A DNA stretch of 64,000 bases from Myxococcota bacterium (GTDB lineage: Bacteria; Myxococcota; XYA12-FULL-58-9; JALHOP01): positions 1 to 64,000 of the forward strand of contig JALHOP010000001.1 of the NCBI GenBank assembly GCA_022842935.1. Reading direction: 5' to 3'. The translations under genes and the position numbers were made by a program. This document shows positions 35,902 through 46,400 of the stretch, in pieces (position 1 is the stretch's first letter; each line of letters starts with the position of its first letter). The notes beneath the pieces were generated by a model that was not told the DNA's origin, made no database searches, and was given only the letters and a program-made list of their open reading frames with translations.

Positions 35902-36654
35902 ATGCCACATCCTCGCGTCATGCTTTACCTCCTCATCGCCGTCGCAGCCCTCTGTTTCGTGGTCGAACGCGTATGGACCGGTTGGACCTTGCCGAAGGTT
36001 CGTACTTGGCCGCTGCGCGTCATCGCGGTCAATGCCGTGCAAATTGGTGTGGTGCTACTCGCGGGTGTGACCTGGGAGCGCTACGCGAGCATGGTTTCGC
36101 TATTTCACCTGTCCCGTTACGTCGGCGGCATCACCGGTGGGATCATCGCGTACGTGATTTCGACGTTCGTGTTCTACTGGTGGCACCGTTTTCGCCACAC
36201 CTCTGATTTTCTCTGGCGCGGTTTTCATCAGATTCACCACAGTCCGCAGCGACTCGAGGTGATCACGAGCTTCTACAAGCACCCGCTCGAGATGATCGTG
36301 AACTCGATCCTCGGCAGTCTCATTGTGTACACGCTGCTTGGCCTGAGCCCAGCGGCTGGCGCCGTCTACACAGCGTGCTGCGCCCTCGGCGAATTCTTCT
36401 ATCACACGAACATCCGAACCCCGCGCTGGATTGGCTACGTGTTCCAGCGCCCCGAGATGCACCGCATCCACCACGAGGAAGGCAAGCACCGGAACAACTA
36501 CGGCGACATCGTCTGGTGGGACATGCTCTTCGGCACCTACGACAACCCTCCGACCTGGGATGCAAGCTGTGGTTTTGGCGGCGAGCGTGAGGAGATGCTC
36601 GGGGCGATGCTCGTCTTCCGCGATGTGCATGCCGAGCCGACGAAACCCCGGTAG
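35902..36654 (+). CDS. Sterol desaturase/fatty acid hydroxylase family di-iron enzyme
   Basis: This membrane protein of about 250 residues has the His clusters of the family: HRFRHTSDFLWRGFHQIHHS and HTNIRTPRWIGYVFQRPEMH followed by RIHHE. These bind a di-iron centre for lipid hydroxylation or desaturation. Four hydrophobic segments precede and separate them. ATG 35902 is chosen because the only earlier start (GTG 35854) would place the palindrome inside the coding region. Substrate unknown; a membrane lipid or sterol-like molecule is likely. Confidence 0.88.
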   Translation: MPHPRVMLYLLIAVAALCFVVERVWTGWTLPKVRTWPLRVIAVNAVQIGVVLLAGVTWERYASMVSLFHLSRYVGGITGGIIAYVISTFVFYWWHRFRHTSDFLWRGFHQIHHSPQRLEVITSFYKHPLEMIVNSILGSLIVYTLLGLSPAAGAVYTACCALGEFFYHTNIRTPRWIGYVFQRPEMHRIHHEEGKHRNNYGDIVWWDMLFGTYDNPPTWDASCGFGGEREEMLGAMLVFRDVHAEPTKPR

Positions 36655-36708
36655 CACAACGCATGCGTCGCAATCGACGATGCGCGCAATTGGCGCTAGG
36701 ATCGGCGC

Positions 36709-39198
36709 ATGGAAGCCACTGACAAGCTCGCGCCGTTGCGCGCCGACGTTCGTCGCCTAGGCGACCTGCTCGGCGCGGAGATCAAGCGCAACGCCGGGCA
36801 GCAAGCCTTCGACCACGTGGAGACGCTCCGTCGCCTCGCCATCAGCTACCGACGGGGTCTCGCCTTCACAACCGAGGAGGAGACCACCCAAGCCCAAAAC
36901 GGACTCGACGAGGCGATGGCTCTCATTCAATCGGCCACCACCGAAGACCTCGCGACCCTTACGAAAGCTTTCGCGGTCCTGTTCGACCTCGTGAATGCCG
37001 CCGAGGCGCGCCAGCGCGAGCGCCGACTATCTCTCGACGCCGGTCGTCGTAAGAAGGGGGCGGCCTATGGTGCGTTCGCCGGGATGCGGGCGCGCGGTTT
37101 GTCTTTCGAAGACGTGATGCAGCGACTGTCGCAGCTCGACTTGCGACCGGTCTTCACCGCGCATCCAACCGAGGCCTCGCCGATCGCGACTCTGCACGCC
37201 AAACAACGCATCACCGAGCATCTCGAGGCGTTCGACGAGGCCCAGGACAACGATACCAAGACCATCATCGAGTCTGCTCTGGCGGACGACATCAGCGCCC
37301 TGTGGCGCGGCAGCGGTGTGCGCATGCAAAGGCCGAGCGTAAGCGACGAGATCGCTAGCGCGCTGGCCTTCTACGACCCTGCGATTTTCGAGGCGGTGCC
37401 AGCCCTCTACCGCGAGCTCGCCGGCGCCATCGCCGAGGCGTACGAAACCGACGTCGAGGCTCACGAGCTACCGACCATCGTTCGCTTCGGCTCGTGGATT
37501 GGTGGCGACGGCGACGGAAATCCGAACGTCACTGCCGAGACGTTGCGCGAAGCGGTCGAGCGCGCGCGCACGGTGGTGACGCGCCATTACGTTGGTCGAC
37601 TGCAAGGGATGGCGGCGAGCGCCGGTTATCGCACGCGGGCCCGCATCCGACGTTTGGTGGACGCTCTCGTCACGCGCGACATCAGCGTCGCCGACCTACG
37701 CACCGAGCTCGCCGTCTTGCGAAGTCTGAACGTCTCGCTCCGCGGCATCGTGGACCTGTCGCGTTTGGTCGATACGTTCGGCCTGCACTTGCACACCGTG
37801 GATATTCGCCAGCATGCCCGTGTCCACACCCAGGCCATGAAAGAGCTCGACGCCCCGTCACCGGCCACCGAGCGTGCGCTCGGCGTCTTGCGCGCCGCGG
37901 CGGCCATCAAGAAGACGTCGCCCAACGCCATCGCGAGCTACGTCATCAGCGGCGCCACGAGCGTTACCGATGTTTGGAACGTGCTTGCGCTAGCGCGCCA
38001 CTGCGACGTCTCGCCGGCGGGAAGCGCCAGCGACCCGGGTCTGATGCCGGTGCCGCTGTTCGAATCGATCGCCGATCTTCGGGCGGCCCCCGAGATCTGC
38101 CGCGCCCTGTGGACACATCCCGAGTACCGGGTGCTGCTCGCGTCTTGGGGTAACTTGCAAGAGGTGATGCTGGGGTATTCGGACTCCAGCAAGGACGGCG
38201 GTATGCTCACCAGCACCGCCGAGATCGATCGCGCGCACGCCGAGCTCCATGATGTCGCCGCGCGTTGTGGCGTCCGCTTGCGCCTCTTCCACGGCCGCGG
38301 CGGTACGGTGGGCCGTGGTGGCGGACCGACCCACCGCGCGATCGTGGTGCAGCCTCGCTTCAGTGGCGCGCTCAAGCTCACGGAGCAAGGAGAGGTCATC
38401 CACTGGAAATACGCCGACTCCACCATCGCTGGCCGTAGCCTCGAGCTCATGGTCACAGCGGCCTGCTCGGTGGTTAACGATAGCGAGCGACAGGCCGCCA
38501 AGCGGGAGTGGCGCGAAGCCATGGACGCGTTGTCACGTCTCGCTTTTGACTGCTATCGCGAACATGTCTACGGCTCCGCCGAAATGCTCGCGTACTTTGA
38601 ACAGACGACTCCAGCTCCGTTCATCGACCGCGCCAAGATGGGGTCGCGTCCCGCGAAACGTGGCTCCGCGAGCGGGCTCGAAGACATTCGCGCTATCCCT
38701 TGGGTGTTCGGCTGGATGCAGTCACGTAGTTGTTTGCCTGCGTGGTTCGGTGTGGGAACCGCGCTCGAGACCTTCGTTGCCGGCGACGAGACGAGGCTCA
38801 CCTTGCTGCAGACGATGGCGAAAGACTGGGGCATGTTTCGTGAGCTGCTCCGCAATGTGCGCCTCGGTATGGCCAAGGCCGACAAGCTCATCGCTGACCG
38901 CTACAGTGCACTGGCGCGGGACCCGGCCGTGGGTCGACGCATCGCCGCGCAGCTCGGCGATGAGCTCAAGCGCACAAAGCGTATGGTGTTAGCGGTCTGT
39001 GATATGCCGCGCTTGCTCGCCGATGACCCTGTGCTCGAGCAGTCCATCGCTCTGCGCAACCCTTACGTTGACCCAATGAGCCTTGCCCAGATCGCTTTGT
39101 TGGCGCGCGCCCGCGCGTTACCTGCATCCGAAGAGCTCGAGGGGGCGCTCGCGGGCACAATCGCCGGTATCGCTGCGGGTCTGCGCAACACGGGCTGA
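36709..39198 (+). CDS. ppc: Phosphoenolpyruvate carboxylase
   Basis: This 829-residue enzyme makes oxaloacetate from phosphoenolpyruvate and bicarbonate to refill the TCA cycle. It has VFTAHPTEA with catalytic His152, GGDGDGNPNVT, EVMLGYSDSSKDGGMLTS, the FHGRGGTVGRGGGPTH loop and IPWVFGWMQSR. It is somewhat shorter than the E. coli enzyme (883), and the C-terminus ends LRNTG as in the family, so it is complete. It stands alone, downstream of the hydroxylase gene. Confidence 0.97.
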   Translation: MEATDKLAPLRADVRRLGDLLGAEIKRNAGQQAFDHVETLRRLAISYRRGLAFTTEEETTQAQNGLDEAMALIQSATTEDLATLTKAFAVLFDLVNAAEARQRERRLSLDAGRRKKGAAYGAFAGMRARGLSFEDVMQRLSQLDLRPVFTAHPTEASPIATLHAKQRITEHLEAFDEAQDNDTKTIIESALADDISALWRGSGVRMQRPSVSDEIASALAFYDPAIFEAVPALYRELAGAIAEAYETDVEAHELPTIVRFGSWIGGDGDGNPNVTAETLREAVERARTVVTRHYVGRLQGMAASAGYRTRARIRRLVDALVTRDISVADLRTELAVLRSLNVSLRGIVDLSRLVDTFGLHLHTVDIRQHARVHTQAMKELDAPSPATERALGVLRAAAAIKKTSPNAIASYVISGATSVTDVWNVLALARHCDVSPAGSASDPGLMPVPLFESIADLRAAPEICRALWTHPEYRVLLASWGNLQEVMLGYSDSSKDGGMLTSTAEIDRAHAELHDVAARCGVRLRLFHGRGGTVGRGGGPTHRAIVVQPRFSGALKLTEQGEVIHWKYADSTIAGRSLELMVTAACSVVNDSERQAAKREWREAMDALSRLAFDCYREHVYGSAEMLAYFEQTTPAPFIDRAKMGSRPAKRGSASGLEDIRAIPWVFGWMQSRSCLPAWFGVGTALETFVAGDETRLTLLQTMAKDWGMFRELLRNVRLGMAKADKLIADRYSALARDPAVGRRIAAQLGDELKRTKRMVLAVCDMPRLLADDPVLEQSIALRNPYVDPMSLAQIALLARARALPASEELEGALAGTIAGIAAGLRNTG

Positions 39199-39215
39199 AC
39201 CCCAAGGGCGCGGGG

Positions 39216-40274
39216 CTAGAAGCGAAACCCCATGCTGCCCGACACACCACCGCGACCGTCGGGCAACAGCGACCATCGCAGATCGTCATCAGGCTTCGCG
39301 GACGCCACCGCGTGGTCGTCGATGAACAGGTCCCAAACGACAAGCGCGGCGCCGATGACCAGGAGCGGAGTACCGACGAAGACGGCGATTTGAGAACGGT
39401 CGTAGGCGCTCTGCGCGTCGTCGTCGATGGTGGCTGCCTCGCGCTGGGTGAGATTGGGGTCGTTGTTGGCGTCGTTCACCAGGTTCTTGTGACGCGCGTA
39501 CTGGAGCATTCCGTAGGTCGCCGCGGCGGCGCCGATGACCGCGGCAGGCGCGCCCACATAGGTTTTCCAGGTGACCATGGGCTCACCGCGGCGAGCCACG
39601 ATGCTGTCGTCGAGGGGGGGCGCTTCGGGCCCAGCTGGCTCGCTGATGACGAGTGCCGGGGCTGGGGCGGCAGGTTGACTAGGCGTCAAGACCAGCTCGG
39701 GTTTGCTCGCGGGTTTTGTGTCGATCGCGGGCTCGAGTGGCGGTGTCTCGAGCGGCTCGAGCGGAAGGGCGGCTAGGCTATCGATGCTCTGCGACGCCGC
39801 CGGGCCGTCGTCGAACAGAGCAGCCGCATTGGCGGCGATACTGGCGTTCAAGTCGGCTGAGGTTACGAAGACGAAGTCCACTTTGCGCGGGTCGGCGGCG
39901 GCAACGGTGATGGTCAAGCTCGTGCCGCTGCTCTCCGCCTTGGCAACTGGCACCAGCAAGTTGTCTACCCGCAAGGTCTTGGCGAGTCGTGACAAGCACG
40001 CACTGTCGCGTTTGCACTGGCGTACCGCCCCAGCAAAGTCCGGCTTTACTCGTTTGTCGAGCACCTTGGTGCCCACCACCTCGCCACTGGCTCCAGCGTG
40101 ACTTGCGAGCGCCCGGTCGATGCCCTCGAGGGCGCTCTTCGAGAGGGTCCCGTCCGCTTGAGCGGGCGCAAGCGCTAGGGTCTGCTTGGCAACACGGCCT
40201 TTCCCTGGCGCCGCGTAGGCCTGGGTGCCCGTGACGAGCAATGCCGTCAACGCGGCTACTGGGAACCGTCCCAT
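39216..40274 (-). CDS. Secreted/membrane-associated protein of unknown function
   Basis: This protein of about 352 residues has a signal peptide ending TQAYAAP; ATG 40274 is chosen for this reason. Residues of about 20-150 look like the alpha/beta domain found in many myxobacterial periplasmic proteins that test abundance or binding (KQTLALAPAQADGTLSKSAL). A Pro-rich linker follows (about 180-225). Two hydrophobic segments come near the C-terminus (GAPAAVIGAAAATYG, IAVFVGTPLLVIGAALVVWDL). It ends FRF like an outer-membrane strand, though the protein is not a barrel. No function can be assigned. Confidence 0.65.
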   Translation of the reverse strand: MGRFPVAALTALLVTGTQAYAAPGKGRVAKQTLALAPAQADGTLSKSALEGIDRALASHAGASGEVVGTKVLDKRVKPDFAGAVRQCKRDSACLSRLAKTLRVDNLLVPVAKAESSGTSLTITVAAADPRKVDFVFVTSADLNASIAANAAALFDDGPAASQSIDSLAALPLEPLETPPLEPAIDTKPASKPELVLTPSQPAAPAPALVISEPAGPEAPPLDDSIVARRGEPMVTWKTYVGAPAAVIGAAAATYGMLQYARHKNLVNDANNDPNLTQREAATIDDDAQSAYDRSQIAVFVGTPLLVIGAALVVWDLFIDDHAVASAKPDDDLRWSLLPDGRGGVSGSMGFRF

Positions 40275-40409
40275 CCGGTGACGAGTGTAGCCGGGCCGTG
40301 TTGACCACCGCAATGCACGGGGCTACCATTTGCGAGATCTTACGGCAGTTTGGACACCTTTAGGTGAGTCGCGCTCGAAAACGAGCAGTGACCCCGAGGA
40401 CACGCTTTC

Positions 40410-41150
40410 ATGTTTCTCCGGTGTCTTGCTTCCGTTCTTACGTTCCTGCTCGTCGCAGCCTCTGCTGGCGCGCAGTCGCCCGCGCCCGCGAACACGCCCG
40501 CAGCTCCCGCCGCGCCGCAGTCGACTGTCGACGAGCCGTCGTACAACCTGCGGCTGCGCAACATCGAAGAGAGGGTGAACGACCTCAAGGAAAAGGTCTT
40601 CCAATCGAAGGCCCGGCTCATCCAGCTTCAAGAGGTCGTGCTTCACGGCGCCATCTCGGGGGCCAAGGCGGTCATCGTCCACAAGAACGAGATGGGTGGG
40701 ACGTTCCGCATGTCGCGCTTGCAGTACGCGCTCGATGGCGCCCCCATCTACAACCGTGTGGCTACGGGTGAAGAGCTCGAGGCCGCCGAAGAGATCGAGG
40801 TCTTCAACGGCAGTATCGCCCCCGGAAATCACCAGCTCTCGTTGTACATCGAGTACACGGGCAGCGGTTACGGCGTCTTTAGCTACCTGAAGGGCTACAC
40901 CTTCAAGGTGAAGTCGAGTCAGATGATCGCCGCAGAGGAGGGCAAGCTCACCTTTGTCCGGGTCGTCGCTTTCGAGAAGGGCAACATCACCACGGAGCTC
41001 AAGGACCGCCCCGCCGTGCGCTACGAGATCGACACTGGGAAGTCGATTGGCGATGAACGCAAGACCTCCGAGCCGCGCAAAGAAGAACGCCCCAGCCCGA
41101 AGCCACCCATTCCGACACCGCTACCAAGCACGGGTGGCAGGAACCCTTGA
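40410..41150 (+). CDS. Secreted coiled-coil protein, first gene of the envelope-machine operon
   Basis: This 246-residue protein has a signal peptide ending SAGAQS and an Ala/Pro linker, then a coiled-coil around RLRNIEERVNDLKEKVFQSKARL. The following beta-rich domain (about 85-205) includes GNHQLSLYIEYTGSGYGVFSYL and VRVVAFEKGN. The tail is Pro/Lys-rich. GAGGA precedes the ATG. It heads ten genes with overlaps or short gaps, so a role in the same complex is inferred. Database names for such Pro/Ala-linker proteins are often misleading. Confidence 0.75.
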   Translation: MFLRCLASVLTFLLVAASAGAQSPAPANTPAAPAAPQSTVDEPSYNLRLRNIEERVNDLKEKVFQSKARLIQLQEVVLHGAISGAKAVIVHKNEMGGTFRMSRLQYALDGAPIYNRVATGEELEAAEEIEVFNGSIAPGNHQLSLYIEYTGSGYGVFSYLKGYTFKVKSSQMIAAEEGKLTFVRVVAFEKGNITTELKDRPAVRYEIDTGKSIGDERKTSEPRKEERPSPKPPIPTPLPSTGGRNP

Positions 41151-43459
41151 ACCACGGCGTAGCGCTCACGGCTGCGATAGCGGTCTTTAGCCTCGCCTTC
41201 CCAGTGGCGGCGCAGGATCGGGCTTTGTCGGCGGTGCGCAGCGAGCTCGACTCCATCGAGACGACACTCACGTCCCTTTCCAAGGACGTCGCCACACCCG
41301 AGCTCTACGACAAGCCCGGGCGCTTCGCGAGGCGTCTCAACGATGCACAGGTCCTCGTCCTCTTGAACGATCCGACGCGTGCGTCGCTCATCCTCTACGA
41401 TGCCGTGGAAGACCCGGAAGCCAAGAGCTATCCCAACTACGACGACGCGGTCTTCTACCTCGCCGAGTCATTGTTCATGATGCGTCATGACGCCGCCGCG
41501 CGTTTGCGCTTTCTCGAGCTGCAGCGCCGCGACAATCCGGCGTACACTGGTATCGCCGTGCAGCGGCTGATTCAGATTGCGGACCGAAACAGTCGCTATG
41601 ACGGACTGGACGCTCTCGTCGCGTCCATGCGCGCCAAAGGCCCGTTGTCGTCAGAGGTCGCGTACATCTGGACCAAAAGCCAAGTCCTGCGGGGCAACGC
41701 CGAGTTGGCCAAGCGCGAGGCCGCCGACGTGCCTCGCGAAAGTCGTTTGTGGGCCAAGGCGCGCTACATGGCCGCTGTTGCCGAGGTTCAGCTCGGTCGC
41801 TACGCCGAAGCGCGAGCCATCTTCGAAGAGCTCGCGACCATCGCCGACAACTACGAAGAGGCCGCCACGATCCGCGACCTCGCCGCCATGGACCGGGCTC
41901 GCATCTTCCTCGACCAAGGCGACCTACCGGCTTCGGTCGACGCCTACCAGCAGATCGACCGTCAGAGTCCCTACTTCGAACAGTCACTCTATGAAGCAAG
42001 TTGGAGCTACGTCCGAGCCGCCGACCTCGCTGCCGACGACGCGGCGAAGGTGGCCGAATACAAGAAAGCGCAGCGCACCCTCGAGATCCTTATGCTCTCC
42101 GAGAGCGAAAGCGAGCTGATGTGCGAGGCCCGCCTTCTCTACGGCAACATTCTCATACGCGTCGCCGCGTTCGACGAGGCGAGCGTCGCGTTCGACGACC
42201 TGGCACGACGCTACAAGTCGGCGCGCGGCGAGCTGGCCGGACTTCTTTCGTCCAAGCGCGAACCGCACGACTACTACGATGAGGTGGTCGTGCGACCGAA
42301 GATGGGTGACTCGAAGCTGTCGCCGCTCGCGATGAGCTGGACGCGCGAAGACAAGGGTTTGCAGAGCGCCTTGCGGGTGTCGAGCGATCTCGACCAGAGC
42401 GATGGGTGGTTGCGCGAGTCGCTCCAGATCGTGAGCGATTTGCTAGCCGTCCTCGATTCCAGTCGGCGCTCGAGCTTCTTTCCGCAGATCCGCGACAAGC
42501 AGGCCCGCGCATTCGAGCTCGAGGACCAGCTCATCGGCGTCAACACGCGTCTATTGGGCGTCCAGCGTGAGATCACGGAGCGTGCTCTCGACGCAGAGAG
42601 CAAGCGCGAGCTCGACGGTATTTTGGCCGAGCTGGCTCGGCTGGACCCCGAATATCGTGAGCTTCCCAAGCGACGTGACGAGATCGATTCACGCATCGAA
42701 AGCCGCAAGCGCGCAATGGATGACAAGGGTCGCGAGGTCTTTCGTATCGGCTTCGACCTCGACGGCATGCGCGCCACTGTGCGCGGCATGAATCAGTGGT
42801 TCGCCGCCAACGCGAAAACCCTGCAACGTGAAGAACGCGATAGCGTACGAGCGCGCATCGACAAGCAGACGAGCGAGCTCGACGCACTCGAGAAGACGCA
42901 AAAAGAGCTGGTGCGTGAGATCACGGCGCAGCGCCAACTCGTAGCGTTGTCGGCGCGCGAGGCGCGTGAGTTGCAGGTACGTGAGCGCTACGAACAGCTA
43001 CTGGGGCGCCAGCGCGACCTGCTCGACCGCGCGGCGCCGCGGCTCGACGCAGACGGTCGGGCGTTGAACGAACAAGCGATGTTCCAGCGCGAGCGTATGT
43101 CGCGGTTCGTTGCCGAGCTTCAGAACGCCATGGCAAAGATCGACGAAGAGATGGGCGAACGCGCCGAAGACCTCCGGTCGCTTGTGCTCCGCGAAAAGGC
43201 CGTACTGACGGAGCTCGCCGAAAACAGCCGTTTGACGCGTCTGGAAGCAGAGGAGACTGTTGGAGAGGTTGCGCTCGCGGCGGTGCGCGGAGCATCGAGC
43301 AAGTTTCACGATATCGTCTTGCGCGCGGATGTCGGCGGCATCGACGTCGCGTGGCAACTCAAGGAGCAGCAGACCGCCGCAATCAATCGTCGTGTCACCG
43401 AGCAACGGCGCGAGCTCGAGGTCCTGGACGCCGAGTTCCGAGAGGTCTTGGCCGAGTGA
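41147..43459 (+). CDS. Secreted TPR/coiled-coil protein of the envelope-machine operon
   Basis: This 770-residue protein starts at TTG 41147, overlapping the previous stop (TTGA). Its signal peptide ends PVAAQD. Residues of about 60-370 are TPR-like pairs (for example AVFYLAESLFMMRHDAAARL and EARAIFEELATIADNYEEAATI). Residues of about 440-760 are long charged coiled-coils with Glu/Arg heptads. It is probably periplasmic and elongated. The stop overlaps the next start (TGATG). Confidence 0.8.
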   Translation: MNHGVALTAAIAVFSLAFPVAAQDRALSAVRSELDSIETTLTSLSKDVATPELYDKPGRFARRLNDAQVLVLLNDPTRASLILYDAVEDPEAKSYPNYDDAVFYLAESLFMMRHDAAARLRFLELQRRDNPAYTGIAVQRLIQIADRNSRYDGLDALVASMRAKGPLSSEVAYIWTKSQVLRGNAELAKREAADVPRESRLWAKARYMAAVAEVQLGRYAEARAIFEELATIADNYEEAATIRDLAAMDRARIFLDQGDLPASVDAYQQIDRQSPYFEQSLYEASWSYVRAADLAADDAAKVAEYKKAQRTLEILMLSESESELMCEARLLYGNILIRVAAFDEASVAFDDLARRYKSARGELAGLLSSKREPHDYYDEVVVRPKMGDSKLSPLAMSWTREDKGLQSALRVSSDLDQSDGWLRESLQIVSDLLAVLDSSRRSSFFPQIRDKQARAFELEDQLIGVNTRLLGVQREITERALDAESKRELDGILAELARLDPEYRELPKRRDEIDSRIESRKRAMDDKGREVFRIGFDLDGMRATVRGMNQWFAANAKTLQREERDSVRARIDKQTSELDALEKTQKELVREITAQRQLVALSAREARELQVRERYEQLLGRQRDLLDRAAPRLDADGRALNEQAMFQRERMSRFVAELQNAMAKIDEEMGERAEDLRSLVLREKAVLTELAENSRLTRLEAEETVGEVALAAVRGASSKFHDIVLRADVGGIDVAWQLKEQQTAAINRRVTEQRRELEVLDAEFREVLAE

Positions 43460-46400
43460 TGCGCACGCTGCTTTCATATCTCTTGCTTGCTTTGGCGTTC
43501 ACGCGGACGGCGCTAGCCGAACCGCAGGTGAATCCTCTCTCTGGACAGGGCGTTGCGCGCGGCGCGAGCTACACCGCCGAGGAGCTCAGAGAGCTCGACG
43601 AGCTCGAGCAACGCGTCCATGAATTCGAGAGCAAGGCTGCCGAATACCGCGAGCTCACCCGGCACCTCATCGAACAGAAGTATAACGCGCACCGCCAGGC
43701 TCTCTTCCAGTCCTATGAGGAGCTCATCGTCCAGCTCGAGAAGGACCAGCGAGCCAAGCGCGACGAGGCCGTCGCGCGCTTCGAGGCGTTCATCAAGGAG
43801 TATCCGAGCGAGCCGCGCTACACCCCGGACGCCATGTTTCGGCTCGCCGAGCTGTACTTCGAACAATCATACGACGGCTACTTCCGACAGCGACAAGCTT
43901 ACGATCGCGCGCTCGAAGCCTGGGCTAGTGGGGGCGGCAGGAGTGAGCCGGTTGAGCCTGAGCTCCACTATGAGCCCACCATCGCCATGATGCAGCGACT
44001 GCTCACGCAGTTCCCCAACTATCGTCTCGTGGACGGCGCCTACTATCTGCTTGGCTACTGCCTGACGGAGCAGGGCGAAGAGGACCGGGCCACCGTGGTT
44101 TATGAAGAGCTGACCTCGCGCTTTCCCAAGAGCAAGTTCGCGCCAGAAGTGTGGACGCGCATCGGCGAGTACTACTTCAACTCGAACGAGCTCGAACGCG
44201 CCCTACGCGCCTACAGCAGCGTGCTCGGCGAGGTCGAGAGTCCTTACTACGACAAGGCCCTCTACAAGCTCGCTTGGACGCACTACCGCCTAGCTGACCC
44301 GGATCGGACGCCACAAGAGTACCAAGCAGCGGTCGACACCTTCGTACGTCTGGTCGACTTCAACGAGTCAACGAGGCGCGAGGGCAACGAGCGCGGCGGT
44401 GACCTGCGGAACGAGTCTATTCAGTATATCGCGATCAGCTACGCGGACGAGCAGTGGGGCGGTCTCGAGAAAGCGGTGCTCTACTTTCAGGGCATTGGCG
44501 GTCGGGTGTACGAGCGGCACGTCTACCGCGCCCTTGGCGACGTGTACTTCGACCAGACACGTTTCGCCGAGGCGATCCGTGCTTACGACCTCGTTCTCCA
44601 ACGCTTTCCCAACGACCCCACGGCGCCCGATGTGCAGGACAAGATCATCGCGGCCTACGAGCGCGATCGTAACTTCGATGGAGCAGCGGCGGCGCGGGAG
44701 CGCCTGACGGCTCTATTCGGCGAGAGCGGGGCGTGGCACGCCGCGAATCGCAACGATGCCGAGGCGCTCAAGAACGCCAAGCGCCTCACCGAGTCGTCTC
44801 TCTACACCGCAGCGCTCTTTCATCATCGCCAGGCTCAGGTCGCCCGTGAGGCCAGCAAGATCGACATGGCGACCGCCGCTTACAGACGTGCGGCCGCCGC
44901 CTACGGCGAATATCTGCGCCGCTTCCCGAACGACAAAGAAGCCTACGAGCTCACCTTCTACCACGCCGAGACGCTCTACTACGCGCAGCAGTTTGCTTTA
45001 GCGGCCGAGCAGTACGAGAAGGTACGCGACTCGAACCTCGACAACCGGTTTCTCGAGCTCGCGGCCTACAATGCCATCCTCGCTTACGAACGCGACGTTC
45101 AAGTTGCCGAGCAAAAGGGGGCCGGCAAGGTGAAAGTGCAGAAGAGCACCGATCGCGATGCCGCGATGGCGATCGCGCCGCGACCGATCCCGTCGGCCAA
45201 GCTCAAGGTCATCACGGCCTCGGACCGCTTCGCCAGCGCGGTGCCGAACAGCCCCGAGGTACCGAAGGTTCTCTACAAGGCGGGGGAGATCTACTACACC
45301 TACGATCACTTCGACGAGGCACGGCGTCGCTTTGGGTCGCTGCTCGATGCCTACCCCCAACACCAGGTCGCTGAATACGCGGCGAACCTCATCATCGAGT
45401 CGTATCTCACCGAGAAGAACTATGCGGCCGTCGAGGAGTTCAGTCGTGGCCTCTTGGCCCGCGCCGCGACGCCTGGGGTAGGTCGCGGCTTCAAGGGTGA
45501 CCTCGTGAAGTACAAGGCAGGCGCGATGTTCAAGATCGCGGAAGACCTGCAGGCTTCGGGGCAACCCGAACGCGCGGCTGCGGAGTACCTGCGTATTCTC
45601 GGCGAACATCCGGACAATCAGTTCGCGGACTCCGCCTTGAACAATGCAGCGGTCGCCTATGAGCAGGCGCGCCGCTACGAGTCGGCGTCCAAGCTTTACG
45701 AGCGCTTGGTGCGGGAGTACCCCAAGTCTGCCTTGGCGGACGCCGCGCTGTTTCGCGTCGGGCTGAACGCCGAGCGCTTCTTCGATTTCGACAAAGCGAC
45801 GCAGTCGTATCTCAAGCTCGTTGATGAGTATCCCAAGAGCGAGAAACGCGCCGACGCCATCTACAATGCCGCGCTATCTCTCGAGAACACACAGAACTAC
45901 GAGGCGGCCGCTCGTCAGTATCAGCGTTACTGCGAGCTGTTTCCCACGCGCGATGACGCCCCCGCAGTTTGCTTCCGCGCTGGGAGCGTCTACGAAAAGA
46001 TGGGGGAGCCACAGAAAGTCATCACGACCTATTCGGTCTTCGGAAAGCGCTACAAGGGCTCCGTCAAGGACGCGGACCGCGTCGCCGAGGCCGATCTCAA
46101 GATCGCGAAAGCTTACGAGCGGCTCAAGAAGCCCCGCGACGCCGAAAAGTACTACGAAGCGACCGTCGCCGATTTTCGCAAGAACCCAAACGACAAGTCC
46201 GCACCCTACGCGGCCGAGGCACAGTTTCAGCTCGTCGAGCGGGAGTTCGAGCAGTTCCGGTCCATCGCGGTCATGGGGAACACGGCTCAGCAAAAATCGG
46301 CCATCGTTCGCAAGGCGAGTACGCTCAAGCAGGTCGAAGCTCATTACAAGCAGGTGCTCGGTTTCAAGCAGGTCGACTGGACGATGGCGTCGCTCTTCCG

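Noticed and set aside
40410-41150. Calling the first envelope-operon gene dihydrolipoamide acetyltransferase
   Set aside because: Only the Ala/Pro linker could suggest it. There is a signal peptide and neither a lipoyl nor a catalytic acetyltransferase motif.
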